Shown piece after piece: positions 25,201-33,811 of a DNA stretch of 64,000 nucleotides (the stretch's first letter is position 1; each line of letters begins with the position of its first letter). This DNA comes from an uncultured Bacteroidales bacterium (GTDB lineage Bacteria; Bacteroidota; Bacteroidia; Bacteroidales; P3): positions 40,051-104,050 of the forward strand of contig CAMVGR010000007.1 of assembly GCA_947167075.1 (NCBI GenBank), read 5' to 3'. Below the pieces are notes generated by a model, which was not told where the DNA came from, did not search any database, and worked only from the letters and a program-made list of their open reading frames with translations. A program made the position numbers and the translations under genes.

Positions 25201-28200
25201 TAGGAATCATTGGCCGCACCGAGGCGGAGAAGAGGTTGGGCTATGTGGTGGACACCGTCGAACGCCTCGAGAAATGGAACGGACACCTCTTCAACTGGTA
25301 CGATGTGCGATCGATGCAAAAGCTACCCAACTATTTCGTGAGCACTGCCGACAGTGGCAACTTCGTGGCATGCCTCTATGTGGTGAAGGGATTCCTAGAG
25401 GATGGTGAGTTGCGCAGACGTGTAGAACGACTGATAGAGCAGACGGACTTCGGTCGCCTGTACAATGCGGAGCTGGATGTGTTCAGCATTGGGTTCGACT
25501 ATGGGTCGCAGTCGTTGTTGCCCTATCACTACAACAACTTTGCTTCCGAAGCACGACTAACCTCCTTTATGACTATTGCAGAAGGCGATGCCCCCTACAG
25601 ACATTGGTTCTGTCTGGACAAGACGCTGGTTCAATACCGTGGATATAAGGGCGTAGCATCGTGGTATGGGACGCTGTTCGAGTATTTTATGCCCCTCATA
25701 TTCCTGCCTACCTACCGGCACACATTGATGGATGAGACCTATAGCTTTGCTATTAGAGCACAGCGAGCCTTCATAGACAAGGAGGCAAAAGGTCTGCCAT
25801 GGGGTATTTCGGAGACCGCCTATAATGAGTTGGACGATGCGAAAAACTACAAGTACCATGCCTTTGGCGTGCCCTATCTGAAGTTTCAGAATACTACTCC
25901 AGACCGTATTGTGGTGTCGCCATACAGCTCTCTGCTCTGCATTGGGGTGGACGATAGGGCAGTGTACGACAATATGCTGCGTCTGCAACGGTTGGGAATG
26001 GAGGACGAATACGGCATGTTCGAGAGCTATGACCATGAGGATGGTGTGGTAGTACAGGCACACTATGCTCACCACCAAGGCATGATATTGGCCTCATTAA
26101 CCAACTATCTGCAGCAGAATTGCCTTCAGACATACTTTATGGACGAGCCTGCCATGCGCTCGATGGATACCCTGTTGAAAGAGAAGGCACAGGTGAAGCC
26201 ATATATCGACCTGAAGGTGACCAAGTATAAGCGTTACCAATACAGTAAGGAACAGACGGAGAGCGATGCACGAGACTTCGATGGTATTTCTACTGTGCCG
26301 GAGATAGGGGTGGTAAGCAATGGTGAATACACAGTGCTCATGAATGATAGGGGCTGTGGATTCTCCCGCTACCGGAACCTGATGATTAACCGTTACCGGA
26401 AAATCAGTGCCGATCACTATGGCACATTCCTATATGTCCGCAATCTGCAGACCGACCATCTGTGGTGTGCCACCTATGCTCCGCTCGACAAATTACCCGA
26501 GGCATATCACGTCAGCTTTGCCAGCGATAAGCTGATGTATTCTCGAACCGACGACGGAGTGGCCACCAAGACCGAGGTGACCATTCTGAAGGACCGAGCA
26601 GCAGAGATTAGAAGGTATACCTTTACCAACAATACAGACAAGGATATTGACCTTGAGATAACGTCGTACGGAGAGGTAGTGCTGGCTCCTAGTGTGGAAG
26701 ATGAGAACCATAGAGTGTTCGCTGGGATGAAAGTGATAAGTGAGTATAACGCTGAACACGAGTCTCTGATATTCAGCCGGCCCGATTCCAACAAGAGCAA
26801 ACACTACATGCTGCACCGTCTGTGGGTGTCGGGCACAGATGAAGAGGAGCGACAGATGGTGGAGTATGAGACCTCGCGAATGAAGTTCCTGGGCAGGGGA
26901 GGAAGCCTTCAGCATGCGGATATTATAGAGAGTAGACGTAATTTGACGGGTACGGTGGGCACCACGCTAGATCCGGTGATGAGCATGCGCCGCCGTCTGC
27001 ACCTGCCAAGTGGCAAGAGTGTAGAGGCATTTGTACTCACAGCCTATGCCAAAGCCCGCGAGCAATTGCTGCAACTGACTCAACAGTACCAGTCCTCGAT
27101 GGATGTAGAGCACGCCTTCAAGACAGCCTCTGTATTCAACAATATGCGTACGAGTCTGTCCCTACTGAAGGGTTCGCAGATGAGATTGTACAGCCATATA
27201 GCAAAATACATGGCACAGACGGCCACACTGGGCACCAATCGCCAGCAGTATCTAGCCAAGAACACCCTGACCCAAAGTGACCTGTGGCGCTTCGGCATCA
27301 GTGGCGACCTGGCTATCCTCCTGCTGGAGATCGACAGTGCGGAGCGCTCCGGCTATGCCAAAGAACTGCTACGTGCATTCGAATACTTTAAAGTGCACGG
27401 GTTACGCCTCGACTTAGTGATTGTGAACGATGCCCCCGAAAAGGATCGTTCGGGTTTGAGGCACTTTATTCGCAACATGGCCAATACCGAACATCTGTGG
27501 ACGACTCACACGGATGCCGGAGGAGTGTTTGTTATTGACGGCACTGATCTAAACGAGGCCGAACGCAATCTGCTGCGCATGGTGGCTCACCTGTCGTTCA
27601 ATACCGCCGATGGCCTCTCGATCGAACAACAGTTGCTATCGCTCGAAGCGGCCAACCAACACTATCAGGATAAGGAGGAATATCCCGTCCTGCACCCCAA
27701 GAGGGACTTCCGCGTGTGGAGCAATCTGGAGTTCTACAACCAGTATGGCGGCTTCGATCGGGATGGTCGCGACTATGTGGTGACAAACACCAACACCCCG
27801 ATGCCATGGGTGAATGTGATCGCTAACGGACGCTTCGGCTGTGTCGTCAGCAGCACCATGGCAGGCTTTACCTTCGCCCACAACGCACAGCAGTTCAAGC
27901 TGACAGGATGGAGCAACGATATAGTGCGTGACAATGCCAGCGAGATGCTGCTCATCGACGGCCAGCAGTTCGTTCCGGCAACGGCCCGACACGGGCAGGG
28001 CTGGTCGGCATTCGATGCAGAATACGAGGGATTGAGGGTGAAGGTGCGTACTTTTGTGGCTATCGACCGCATGGAGAAATACTACCAGATGAAGGTCGAG
28101 AATCTGGGCGATGCCGAACGCAAGGTGCGGCTGGATATGGTGTACAAGCTGGTGCTCGGACAGTCGGAGGAGCAGACAGCACGCTACCTCTATTCTACCT

Positions 28201-29972
28201 GGGACGACGACCAGAACACTCTCTTCGTAAGAAATGTGTACCATCCTGTGTATGGTGATACGGTGGTAAGACTGTCGGCAACGGAACACCTGACCAACGT
28301 GATGCTCGACTATCCAAACCGTAAACGGATGGGCCTCGAGGTGAATATTGCTCCCCACGGAGAGCATGAGTTGGCATTCGTGATCGGTGTGGAAGAACGG
28401 CCTGTCGAGGAAGAAAAAGGCTGGGGATGCCGCAGCAAAGACGAGTTGATGCTATCGACCATCAACGCCGAGTACGACCGCGTGGTGGCCTATTGGGACG
28501 AGAAGCTATCGTGCATCGAGGTGGAAACTCCCGACCGTGCGTTCAACCATATGCTGAATCGCTGGTATCTCTACCAGGTCTATTCGTCGCGACTCTATGG
28601 ACGGGCAGGCTTCTACCAGGTAGGTGGTGCCACAGGCTTCCGCGACCAACTGCAGGATGTGATGTCGGTGATGTATGGCAACCGAGCGTATGCCCGCCGC
28701 CAGATATTGGACCATGCTGCCCACCAGTTTGCAGAGGGCGATGTGTTGCATTGGTGGCATGAGGACTTGGGCATAGGTGCCCGCACAACATTCAGCGACG
28801 ATTACCTCTGGCTAATCTATGTGACGTACGAGTATGTGAGGGTGACTGGCGACCGTGGCATTCTCGACGAGTGGGTGCCATTCTGCCGTGGCGAAGTGCT
28901 CGCCGACGGCGAGGCCGAACGATGCATGCACTTCCAGCGGGGCGATTCGTCGAATGGCGGCACCCTCTACGAACACCTTCGTCGTGCCATAGGTCGTGCC
29001 ATGCGCCGCACAGGTGTGCACGGACTGCCACTGATGGGATGTGGCGACTGGAACGACGGCATGAGCGCCGTGGGTGTGAAGGGCAAAGGCGAGAGTGTGT
29101 GGGTTGGCTTTTTTCTAGTCGACCTGCTACCGAAGATGGAACATCTGACCGAGCTGGCCGGAGGCTCAGACCTGAGCTACTGCGAAGAGCTGGAGTCCTT
29201 CCGCCACAAGATGGTCGAAAGCTTGCAGCGGTCGGCATGGGACGGTGCATGGTTCCTGCGTGCCTACTTCGACAATGGCGAGCCGATGGGTAGCCGCAAC
29301 AATGTGGAGTGCCAGATAGACCTGATCAGCCAGGCCTGGAGTGTGCTGACAGACGTGGCTACAGAAGAACAGAAGCAGAGCGTGATGCGCGAGACCGACT
29401 ACCGACTGGTGAATCGCGAACATGAGATAATACAGCTGCTAACACCCGGATTCAAGGATTCTGAGCCCTGGCCTGGCTATATCGCAGGCTATCCAGTAGG
29501 CGTGAGAGAGAACGGCGGACAGTACACCCACGGTGCCATGTGGTACATCATGGCACAGTTGAAGGAGGGACGACACGATATGGGCTACTACCTCTACTCG
29601 GTCATCAATCCTATTCACCGAACCCACTCCCTTGCTGATGTGCTGAAATATAAGGTAGAACCCTATTGTATGGCGGCAGACATCTACTCCAACCCGCAGC
29701 ATGCCGGTCGTGGAGGATGGACATGGTACACCGGATCGGCTTCGTGGGCATACAAGACTGGCGTGGAATGGATTCTCGGTCTGAAGATAGAAGGCTCGAA
29801 GCTAGTCGTGGAACCCAAGGTGCCATCGGAATGGAAACAGTTCAAGATGAAGTATCGCTATGGGAAAACCGTGTATGAGATCATCTACGAGCGAGACGCT
29901 ACCGATGCTGGCGACAGAGCAGAGGTGGAGTTGGTCGACGATGGAGGCGTGCACCAAGTGAGGGTGAAATAA
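22287..29972 (+). CDS. Cyclic beta-1,2-glucan synthase-like protein (GT84-GH94, NdvB/Cgs family)
   Basis: A 2561-residue inner-membrane enzyme resembling NdvB/Cgs, which initiates, elongates and cyclises beta-1,2-glucan. From the N-terminus: a soluble helical region; membrane segments at about 264-320; a GT84-type glycosyltransferase region with LDTDTEL near 524 and HRWTRGDWQ near 674; further membrane helices at about 710-980; a large glycoside-phosphorylase-type beta region; and a C-terminal GH94 alpha/alpha barrel with GGATGFRDQLQDV (about 2113) and CGDWNDGMSAVG (about 2252), where the catalytic Asp lies. The start at 22287 follows the TATATTTG promoter. The frame is unbroken. Inverted family B arrays flank it, and an MBOAT/SGNH pair follows. 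The glucan product is inferred from the family, not shown. Confidence 0.9.
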   Translation: MKSIYSLFKASVKTITNYYMLLVEETRSNRLVGSTNEWVLDNYYMISEQEKVLKEELRGLERGPWRLERHRIGQLSDLLTNYFRRCHYEVDKALLFRYLAQVQRRQKDYMSYPEVTALLPLAKTMLIMELADLCKEMHAAGAEHYSVTDKNHANLDMLNDAARCNLRMMNIFNSLKKLTKLPVAELIDAVSYSERMLKGEQADMYDKMQDKTKDDYRAQIVRRSRRGKKPEHEYVQQLVADSDAAGQHVGWLLFPPKAWAARGAWYVVIVVVASIVLATAIAALATGFRPNGVFALLAVLMCVPMSQVVIDLFNWLLSKLHKPRGTFKLKFKDGLIPKQYATMVIMPTILKNKEKTVELLEQLEVYYLSNINRGEGHLNVSPLAADGKSTEERSQNLYYTLIGDAASYKEADAPWDEEVVEAGLQKVHELNDKYGAPIFNFVYRRRAWSDGERTWLGHERKRGAILHFNDLLLGVTDAEERAKRFRCETITEWRAQNSGWQMESEAVQSAASIASPTECPIQFIITLDTDTELVLYSAQKLIGAMAHPLNRAVLSPDGRRVDRGYGIMQPRVNVDVEVTNKSRYAQLFAGLGGLDVYTTASFELYQDIFNEGSFCGKGIYDLRVFQHVLKGTFPENLILSHDLLEGCHIRCGLINDVELFDDNPSNYIDDAKRHHRWTRGDWQIISWLRPTVRNERGEKVKNQVNTIGRWKIFDNLRRSVLSLALMVVIVVGFVVPLFGVEQSISPAWYVLIAFVAVASPIVFFIVGQVTHLPRFGKRYKYYMTLMRGFSVIVYRSVVQFALLPKEAWMYTDALVRACWRMWFSHRDLLAWITSDEAAESTKGTLGDYLGKFWFNYVCSALLIALALMGQTGLVSWLAVGFCAAMWCGAPWMMYWLGKKFPQNKKHLTSKELEEVRRLAKATWHFFDSMITEENNYLIPDNYQVGREPLTDYKTSPTNIGYSMLSLVCASELGIIGRTEAEKRLGYVVDTVERLEKWNGHLFNWYDVRSMQKLPNYFVSTADSGNFVACLYVVKGFLEDGELRRRVERLIEQTDFGRLYNAELDVFSIGFDYGSQSLLPYHYNNFASEARLTSFMTIAEGDAPYRHWFCLDKTLVQYRGYKGVASWYGTLFEYFMPLIFLPTYRHTLMDETYSFAIRAQRAFIDKEAKGLPWGISETAYNELDDAKNYKYHAFGVPYLKFQNTTPDRIVVSPYSSLLCIGVDDRAVYDNMLRLQRLGMEDEYGMFESYDHEDGVVVQAHYAHHQGMILASLTNYLQQNCLQTYFMDEPAMRSMDTLLKEKAQVKPYIDLKVTKYKRYQYSKEQTESDARDFDGISTVPEIGVVSNGEYTVLMNDRGCGFSRYRNLMINRYRKISADHYGTFLYVRNLQTDHLWCATYAPLDKLPEAYHVSFASDKLMYSRTDDGVATKTEVTILKDRAAEIRRYTFTNNTDKDIDLEITSYGEVVLAPSVEDENHRVFAGMKVISEYNAEHESLIFSRPDSNKSKHYMLHRLWVSGTDEEERQMVEYETSRMKFLGRGGSLQHADIIESRRNLTGTVGTTLDPVMSMRRRLHLPSGKSVEAFVLTAYAKAREQLLQLTQQYQSSMDVEHAFKTASVFNNMRTSLSLLKGSQMRLYSHIAKYMAQTATLGTNRQQYLAKNTLTQSDLWRFGISGDLAILLLEIDSAERSGYAKELLRAFEYFKVHGLRLDLVIVNDAPEKDRSGLRHFIRNMANTEHLWTTHTDAGGVFVIDGTDLNEAERNLLRMVAHLSFNTADGLSIEQQLLSLEAANQHYQDKEEYPVLHPKRDFRVWSNLEFYNQYGGFDRDGRDYVVTNTNTPMPWVNVIANGRFGCVVSSTMAGFTFAHNAQQFKLTGWSNDIVRDNASEMLLIDGQQFVPATARHGQGWSAFDAEYEGLRVKVRTFVAIDRMEKYYQMKVENLGDAERKVRLDMVYKLVLGQSEEQTARYLYSTWDDDQNTLFVRNVYHPVYGDTVVRLSATEHLTNVMLDYPNRKRMGLEVNIAPHGEHELAFVIGVEERPVEEEKGWGCRSKDELMLSTINAEYDRVVAYWDEKLSCIEVETPDRAFNHMLNRWYLYQVYSSRLYGRAGFYQVGGATGFRDQLQDVMSVMYGNRAYARRQILDHAAHQFAEGDVLHWWHEDLGIGARTTFSDDYLWLIYVTYEYVRVTGDRGILDEWVPFCRGEVLADGEAERCMHFQRGDSSNGGTLYEHLRRAIGRAMRRTGVHGLPLMGCGDWNDGMSAVGVKGKGESVWVGFFLVDLLPKMEHLTELAGGSDLSYCEELESFRHKMVESLQRSAWDGAWFLRAYFDNGEPMGSRNNVECQIDLISQAWSVLTDVATEEQKQSVMRETDYRLVNREHEIIQLLTPGFKDSEPWPGYIAGYPVGVRENGGQYTHGAMWYIMAQLKEGRHDMGYYLYSVINPIHRTHSLADVLKYKVEPYCMAADIYSNPQHAGRGGWTWYTGSASWAYKTGVEWILGLKIEGSKLVVEPKVPSEWKQFKMKYRYGKTVYEIIYERDATDAGDRAEVELVDDGGVHQVRVK

Positions 29973-30078
29973 CCATCTACCCATGCTACGACGCAAGGAT
30001 GTGGCCATGGATAGTCCCATCGCGAAAAGTGGATGAGCCGTAGGGAAAGCGTCGTTGCACCGTGACCATTACGTACAT

Positions 30079-30127
30079 TCACGGTTCATCTACGGTGCAT
30101 GTACGGAGGAAGTACGGTGTTGATACG
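30079..30127 (+). repeat. Family B 11-bp array, right inverted arm after the cyclic glucan synthase gene
   Basis: Units CACGGTTCATC, TACGGTGCATG, TACGGAGGAAG, TACGGTGTTGA at 11-bp period. It is the inverted partner of 22042-22101. Its first 28 bases also match the array at 41630. It lies in the 232-bp gap before the MBOAT gene. Confidence 0.92.
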
Positions 30128-30204
30128 AGGAAAGGCCTGATTGAAAGTGAGTTACAAACTTATAAATGCTATAATAACAAGACACTCAATACATTGCTAA
30201 AAGA

Positions 30205-31587
30205 ATGCTGTTTGGTTCGATAGAGTTTGCAGTGTTTCTGCCAGTGGTATTTGCTATCTACTGGCTGTTGCGGCGACGGCTGCAATGGCAGAATCTATTC
30301 CTCGTGCTGGCCAGCTATGTATTCTATGGATGGTGGAATTGGCGTTTCCTGCTCCTGATTGCCTTCACATCGGCGTGCAGTTATGCGAGTGGACTATTGA
30401 TGCAGCGCTCCGAGAGGCGCAAGACGGCCCTGTGGGGAAATGTGGCGGTGAACCTGCTGATACTCGGTGTGTTCAAATACTACGACTTCTTTGCCTCCGA
30501 ATTGGCTACCTTGCTAGGCTTGCCTGCCGAGGGGTGGCTGCTACACCTGGTGTTGCCGGTGGGTATCTCTTTCTACACCTTCCAGGCCTTGTCGTACAGT
30601 ATCGATGTGTATAAGGGGAAGGTAGCGGCTACGCGGAATGTGGTGGCTTTTTTTGCCTATGTCAGTTTCTTCCCCCAGTTGGTGGCTGGACCCATAGAGC
30701 GGGCCAGTAGTCTGCTTCCGCAGTTCGAGCGGGGCCGCACATTCCATCGGAGGATGGCTGCCGACGGTATGAGACAGATGCTGTGGGGTCTGTTTAAGAA
30801 GATGGTCGTGGCCGACAGTTGCGCTGTGTATGTCGACCAAGTTTTCGGTGCACCACAGAACTATGGTGGTGCTACGCTGGCGATGGCGGCAGTGCTTTTT
30901 TCTATCCAGATATATGGCGATTTCTCCGGCTACAGCGACATTGCCATTGGCTGTGCCAAGCTGTTCGGAATCAGATTGCGGCGAAACTTCAATGTGCCAT
31001 ACTTTGCCCGCGATGTGGCCGAATTCTGGCGCCGTTGGCACATCTCGCTCACCACATGGTTCCGCGACTATGTGTATATCCCTATGGGTGGCAGCCGCGA
31101 AGGGCGATGGCACACCGTCCGCAACACGTTTGTCATCTTTCTGCTTAGTGGACTGTGGCACGGGGCCAACTGGACATTTGTGTGTTGGGGGTTGTATCAT
31201 GTGCTGCTGTTTTTGCCTTTGATAGTGTCGGGTCGCAACCGACGGTTTTGCGACGATGCCTCACTGCGCGACATGCCGCGTATGCTGCTCACCTTTGTCT
31301 TGGCCACCTTGGGCTGGGTGATATTCCGTTCGCCGAGTCTCCCGTTTGCTATGCAATATGTGGTGGGGATGGCCCATGCGGGACAATGGCTGCAGCCCGA
31401 GCTAGTTGTGTTGCCTTCGATAGGGCTGATGATGGTGGTGGAGTGGTTGAACCGCCGTTGTAGCCATCCCTTCCGTCGGCTCCCTCGATGCCGATGGGTA
31501 CGCTGGATGGTGTACATATTCTTGATATTTATAATTGTGGCATTCATGCAGACCGACGAGATGCCCTTCATATACTTTCAGTTTTGA
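30205..31587 (+). CDS. MBOAT family O-acyltransferase (AlgI-like)
   Basis: A polytopic membrane O-acyltransferase of 460 residues. AlgI/DltB-type members pass acyl groups across the membrane to extracytoplasmic polysaccharides. It has about ten hydrophobic segments. The MBOAT core includes AGPIERASSLLPQF, YGDFSGYSDIAIGCAKLFGI, FWRRWHISLTTWFRDYVYIP (H279) and LSGLWHGANWTF with the invariant His at 319. Length is normal. Its stop codon overlaps the start of an SGNH-like gene. This is the common AlgI plus AlgJ/X-type pairing. It lies 232 bp downstream of the cyclic glucan synthase gene, which makes the cyclic glucan a candidate acceptor, though this is inference from position. Confidence 0.93.
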   Translation: MLFGSIEFAVFLPVVFAIYWLLRRRLQWQNLFLVLASYVFYGWWNWRFLLLIAFTSACSYASGLLMQRSERRKTALWGNVAVNLLILGVFKYYDFFASELATLLGLPAEGWLLHLVLPVGISFYTFQALSYSIDVYKGKVAATRNVVAFFAYVSFFPQLVAGPIERASSLLPQFERGRTFHRRMAADGMRQMLWGLFKKMVVADSCAVYVDQVFGAPQNYGGATLAMAAVLFSIQIYGDFSGYSDIAIGCAKLFGIRLRRNFNVPYFARDVAEFWRRWHISLTTWFRDYVYIPMGGSREGRWHTVRNTFVIFLLSGLWHGANWTFVCWGLYHVLLFLPLIVSGRNRRFCDDASLRDMPRMLLTFVLATLGWVIFRSPSLPFAMQYVVGMAHAGQWLQPELVVLPSIGLMMVVEWLNRRCSHPFRRLPRCRWVRWMVYIFLIFIIVAFMQTDEMPFIYFQF

Positions 31588-32552
31588 AGAAGTTTGTGAT
31601 AGAAATACTATTGTTTGCTGCGGTATCGGCAGTGGGGGTGGCGCTACTGGTGTGCTCGCTTGGAGGCACAGGGTGGCTGCGGAATGTGCAATATAGCCTT
31701 GGCCTCGGCGACCATACCCTTACGCGGAGCCGCGAGGCTGAGGTGTGGGGTCCGGTGGATGTGCTTTTTGTGGGGTCGAGCCATAGCTACCGTACGTTCG
31801 ACCCCCGTGTGTTCGAGAGGCATGGCCTTCGGGTGTTCAACCTCGGCTCGTCGAATCAGACTCCTGTGCAGAGCGAGGTGCTGCTGCATCGCTACCTGGA
31901 GAAGTTGAGCCCTCGGCTGGTGGTGGTGGAGGTTCACCCCGACATCATTGGCTACGATGGGGTGGAGTCGTCCCTTTATTGGTTGAGCAATTCTGCTCCC
32001 TCGTGGCACAATGTGCCGATGGTGGTTCGCTCGGCCAATGCCAAGGTGTTATGCACTGCTATATTTTCTACAAAGAAAAACCTCGGGAGGAGTTTTCGTC
32101 GCTATGTAGAACCGGAGGTGATAGAGGGCAATCGCTATGTGAGTGGAGGCTATGTGGAACGCGAAGTGGAGTGTTGGCATCCTACTCCTCAACCAACCGA
32201 CACGGTGCACTTTTTGAGCAGCCAGCTGCATGCACTGCGGCGCATGGTTTCCACGATAGAGGAAGCGGGTGCTGAGTGCCTGTTGCTAGAAGTGCCCGAT
32301 ACACGTATGTTAGACGGTGCATTGGTGGGGCTGGACGAATTTCGTGAGCGAATGCGTATGTTTGGCGATTTCCATTGCCCCCGTCCACCGCAATTAGACG
32401 ACTCGTTGCATTTCTTCGACCCGGGTCACTTGAACCAGAACGGGGCTGAAATCTACGACGAATACATAATAGACTTGATATATGAACATATTGGGACTGA
32501 TGTCGGGCACCTCGCTCGACGGAGTGGATCTGGCGCTGTGTGCTATCGATGA
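31584..32552 (+). CDS. SGNH-like membrane-anchored protein, partner of MBOAT
   Basis: A 322-residue protein with an N-terminal membrane anchor (FVIEILLFAAVSAVGVALLV) and an extracytoplasmic SGNH-hydrolase-like domain. The nucleophile block is VLFVGSSHSYRTFDP (GSSHS at about 64-68) and the Asp/His block is FDPGHLNQNGAEIYDEYI (D279, H282). No ATG is available near the start. A TTG at 31584 overlaps the MBOAT stop (TTGA), giving tight coupling, and GTG at 31596 is the alternative. The 3' end overlaps anmK by 71 bases in another frame. By analogy with AlgX/AlgJ and DltD it may complete acyl transfer to a periplasmic glycan. Confidence 0.78.
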   Translation: MKKFVIEILLFAAVSAVGVALLVCSLGGTGWLRNVQYSLGLGDHTLTRSREAEVWGPVDVLFVGSSHSYRTFDPRVFERHGLRVFNLGSSNQTPVQSEVLLHRYLEKLSPRLVVVEVHPDIIGYDGVESSLYWLSNSAPSWHNVPMVVRSANAKVLCTAIFSTKKNLGRSFRRYVEPEVIEGNRYVSGGYVEREVECWHPTPQPTDTVHFLSSQLHALRRMVSTIEEAGAECLLLEVPDTRMLDGALVGLDEFRERMRMFGDFHCPRPPQLDDSLHFFDPGHLNQNGAEIYDEYIIDLIYEHIGTDVGHLARRSGSGAVCYR

Positions 32553-33519
32553 TAATGGCTACAGGGTGTTGGATGCCAAAACGATAGAATACACTGAAGA
32601 ATGGCGCCGGCGTTTGTCGACGGTGGAGGAGGCCACGGCGAGAGAGTATGCCCAGACACATGTGGACTTGGGCCATCTGTATGGATGCATGGTGAGGGAG
32701 TTCCTGGCTGGTCGCCCATGCGATGCCGTGGCTTCGCATGGACATACGGTATTCCACCAACCCGACCGTGGACTGACAGCTCAAATCGGTGATGGCGACG
32801 CTATTGCTGCGGAATGCGGTCTGCCAGTGGTGAGCAGTTTCCGCACGCTTGATGTAGCATTGGGCGGTCAGGGAGCCCCACTGGTCCCGATAGGGGATGA
32901 ACTGTTCTTCGGACAGTATGATGCATGTCTGAATCTTGGAGGAATTGCCAACATCTCGTATCGTGAGGAAGGTGTACGACGAGCATTCGACATCTGCCCC
33001 TGTAATATGGCTCTCAATAGGTTGGCATCGGAGATGGGGATGTCGTATGACAAGGATGGCGAGACTGCACGGCGTGGACTACCCGACTATTATCTTGGTC
33101 AGAGCTTGGCAGCATTGCCATATTATCGCCAAGAGGCACCGAAGTCGCTGGGCAAGGAATGGTTTCTTAGTCAGTTTTGGCCAGTCGTGGAGATGTCGGG
33201 TAAGGCTTCGGTGGATAAGTTGCGTACAGTGACGGAACATATTGTATCGCAGATAGCGTCGGTGCTGGTAGATAAAGGGATAGCCTCGGTGTTGGTTACG
33301 GGAGGTGGTGCACACAATCGATTCTTGATAGATTTGCTACAAAAGGAGGTGCCGCAGACAGAGGTGATTGTGCCCGACAACGCAACGGTGGACTTTAAGG
33401 AAGCGATAGTCTTTGCCCTGTTGGGATATTTGCGTCTGATGGGAAGGAAGAATACATTGCGCAGTGTAACAGGGGCTAGGGAAGATAGTATAGGTGGAGT
33501 ATTGAGTGGAATAGCGTAA
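32482..33519 (+). CDS. anmK: Anhydro-N-acetylmuramic acid kinase
   Basis: AnmK phosphorylates and opens 1,6-anhydro-MurNAc to MurNAc-6-phosphate during cell-wall recycling. The 345-residue protein starts with the diagnostic LGLMSGTSLDGVDLAL. It also has ASHGHTVFHQP, QIGDGDAIAAECGLPVV, GGQGAPLVP, LNLGGIANIS and TGGGAHNRFLI. Length is slightly shorter than the E. coli enzyme (369) and all motifs are present. The ATG lies inside the 3' end of the SGNH gene, so translation is likely coupled. The neighbouring genes concern envelope glycans. The next feature downstream is a CAU tRNA with its own promoter. Confidence 0.95.
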   Translation: MNILGLMSGTSLDGVDLALCAIDDNGYRVLDAKTIEYTEEWRRRLSTVEEATAREYAQTHVDLGHLYGCMVREFLAGRPCDAVASHGHTVFHQPDRGLTAQIGDGDAIAAECGLPVVSSFRTLDVALGGQGAPLVPIGDELFFGQYDACLNLGGIANISYREEGVRRAFDICPCNMALNRLASEMGMSYDKDGETARRGLPDYYLGQSLAALPYYRQEAPKSLGKEWFLSQFWPVVEMSGKASVDKLRTVTEHIVSQIASVLVDKGIASVLVTGGGAHNRFLIDLLQKEVPQTEVIVPDNATVDFKEAIVFALLGYLRLMGRKNTLRSVTGAREDSIGGVLSGIA

Positions 33520-33630
33520 AATAGCAATTAAGTAGTGCAAAATAGGCTCCTTGTGGTAGTTGGAAATAAGTCTATTTATTGATTTATAGCGTTGAGAAAT
33601 AGGTGCTTGTGAAAAAGTTTGCAAAAATAT

Positions 33631-33661
33631 TTTGCCATGTCGGAAAAAGTTAGTACTTTTG
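33631..33661 (+). promoter_or_regulatory. Bacteroidota-type promoter for the CAU tRNA
   Basis: TTTG (33631-33634), 19-base spacer, TACTTTTG (33654-33661). The tRNA begins 23 bases downstream. Confidence 0.85.
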
Positions 33662-33683
33662 CACCCGTTTTCAAAGAAACGAT

Positions 33684-33757
33684 GGCGGGATAGCTCAGCT
33701 GGTTAGAGCGCTGGATTCATAACCCGGAGGTCATCAGTTCAAGTCTGATTCCCGCTA
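33684..33757 (+). tRNA. tRNA with CAU anticodon (probably elongator Met)
   Basis: A 74-base cloverleaf. The acceptor GGCGGGA pairs with TCCCGCT. The D-loop is AGCTCAGCTGGTTAGAGC. The anticodon loop reads TTCATAA (CAU). The T-arm is ATCAG-TTCAAGT-CTGAT, with discriminator A. CCA is not encoded. CAU tRNAs can be elongator Met, initiator Met or Ile2. Initiator features (a run of three G-C pairs in the anticodon stem with a 1-72 mismatch) are not clear. Ile2, read after lysidine modification, cannot be excluded by eye. Confidence 0.93.
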
Positions 33758-33761
33758 CAAA

Positions 33762-33790
33762 AAAGGATTGCGTGTCGAATGCAATCCTTT
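33762..33790. terminator. Bidirectional terminator between the tRNA and the glycosyltransferase operon
   Basis: AAAGGATTGC pairs perfectly with GCAATCCTTT over a 9-base loop. T-runs follow on both strands (ATTTTTTG on plus, TTTTTTG on minus). It serves the tRNA and the leftward operon ending at 33812. Confidence 0.88.
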
Positions 33791-33811
33791 ATTTTTTGTG
33801 TTATGGAAGGT

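Noticed and set aside
22042..30127. Classical transposon with terminal inverted repeats
   Set aside because: No transposase and no target-site duplication could be seen outside the arms. Family B arrays also occur singly elsewhere, so an ordinary insertion sequence is not supported.
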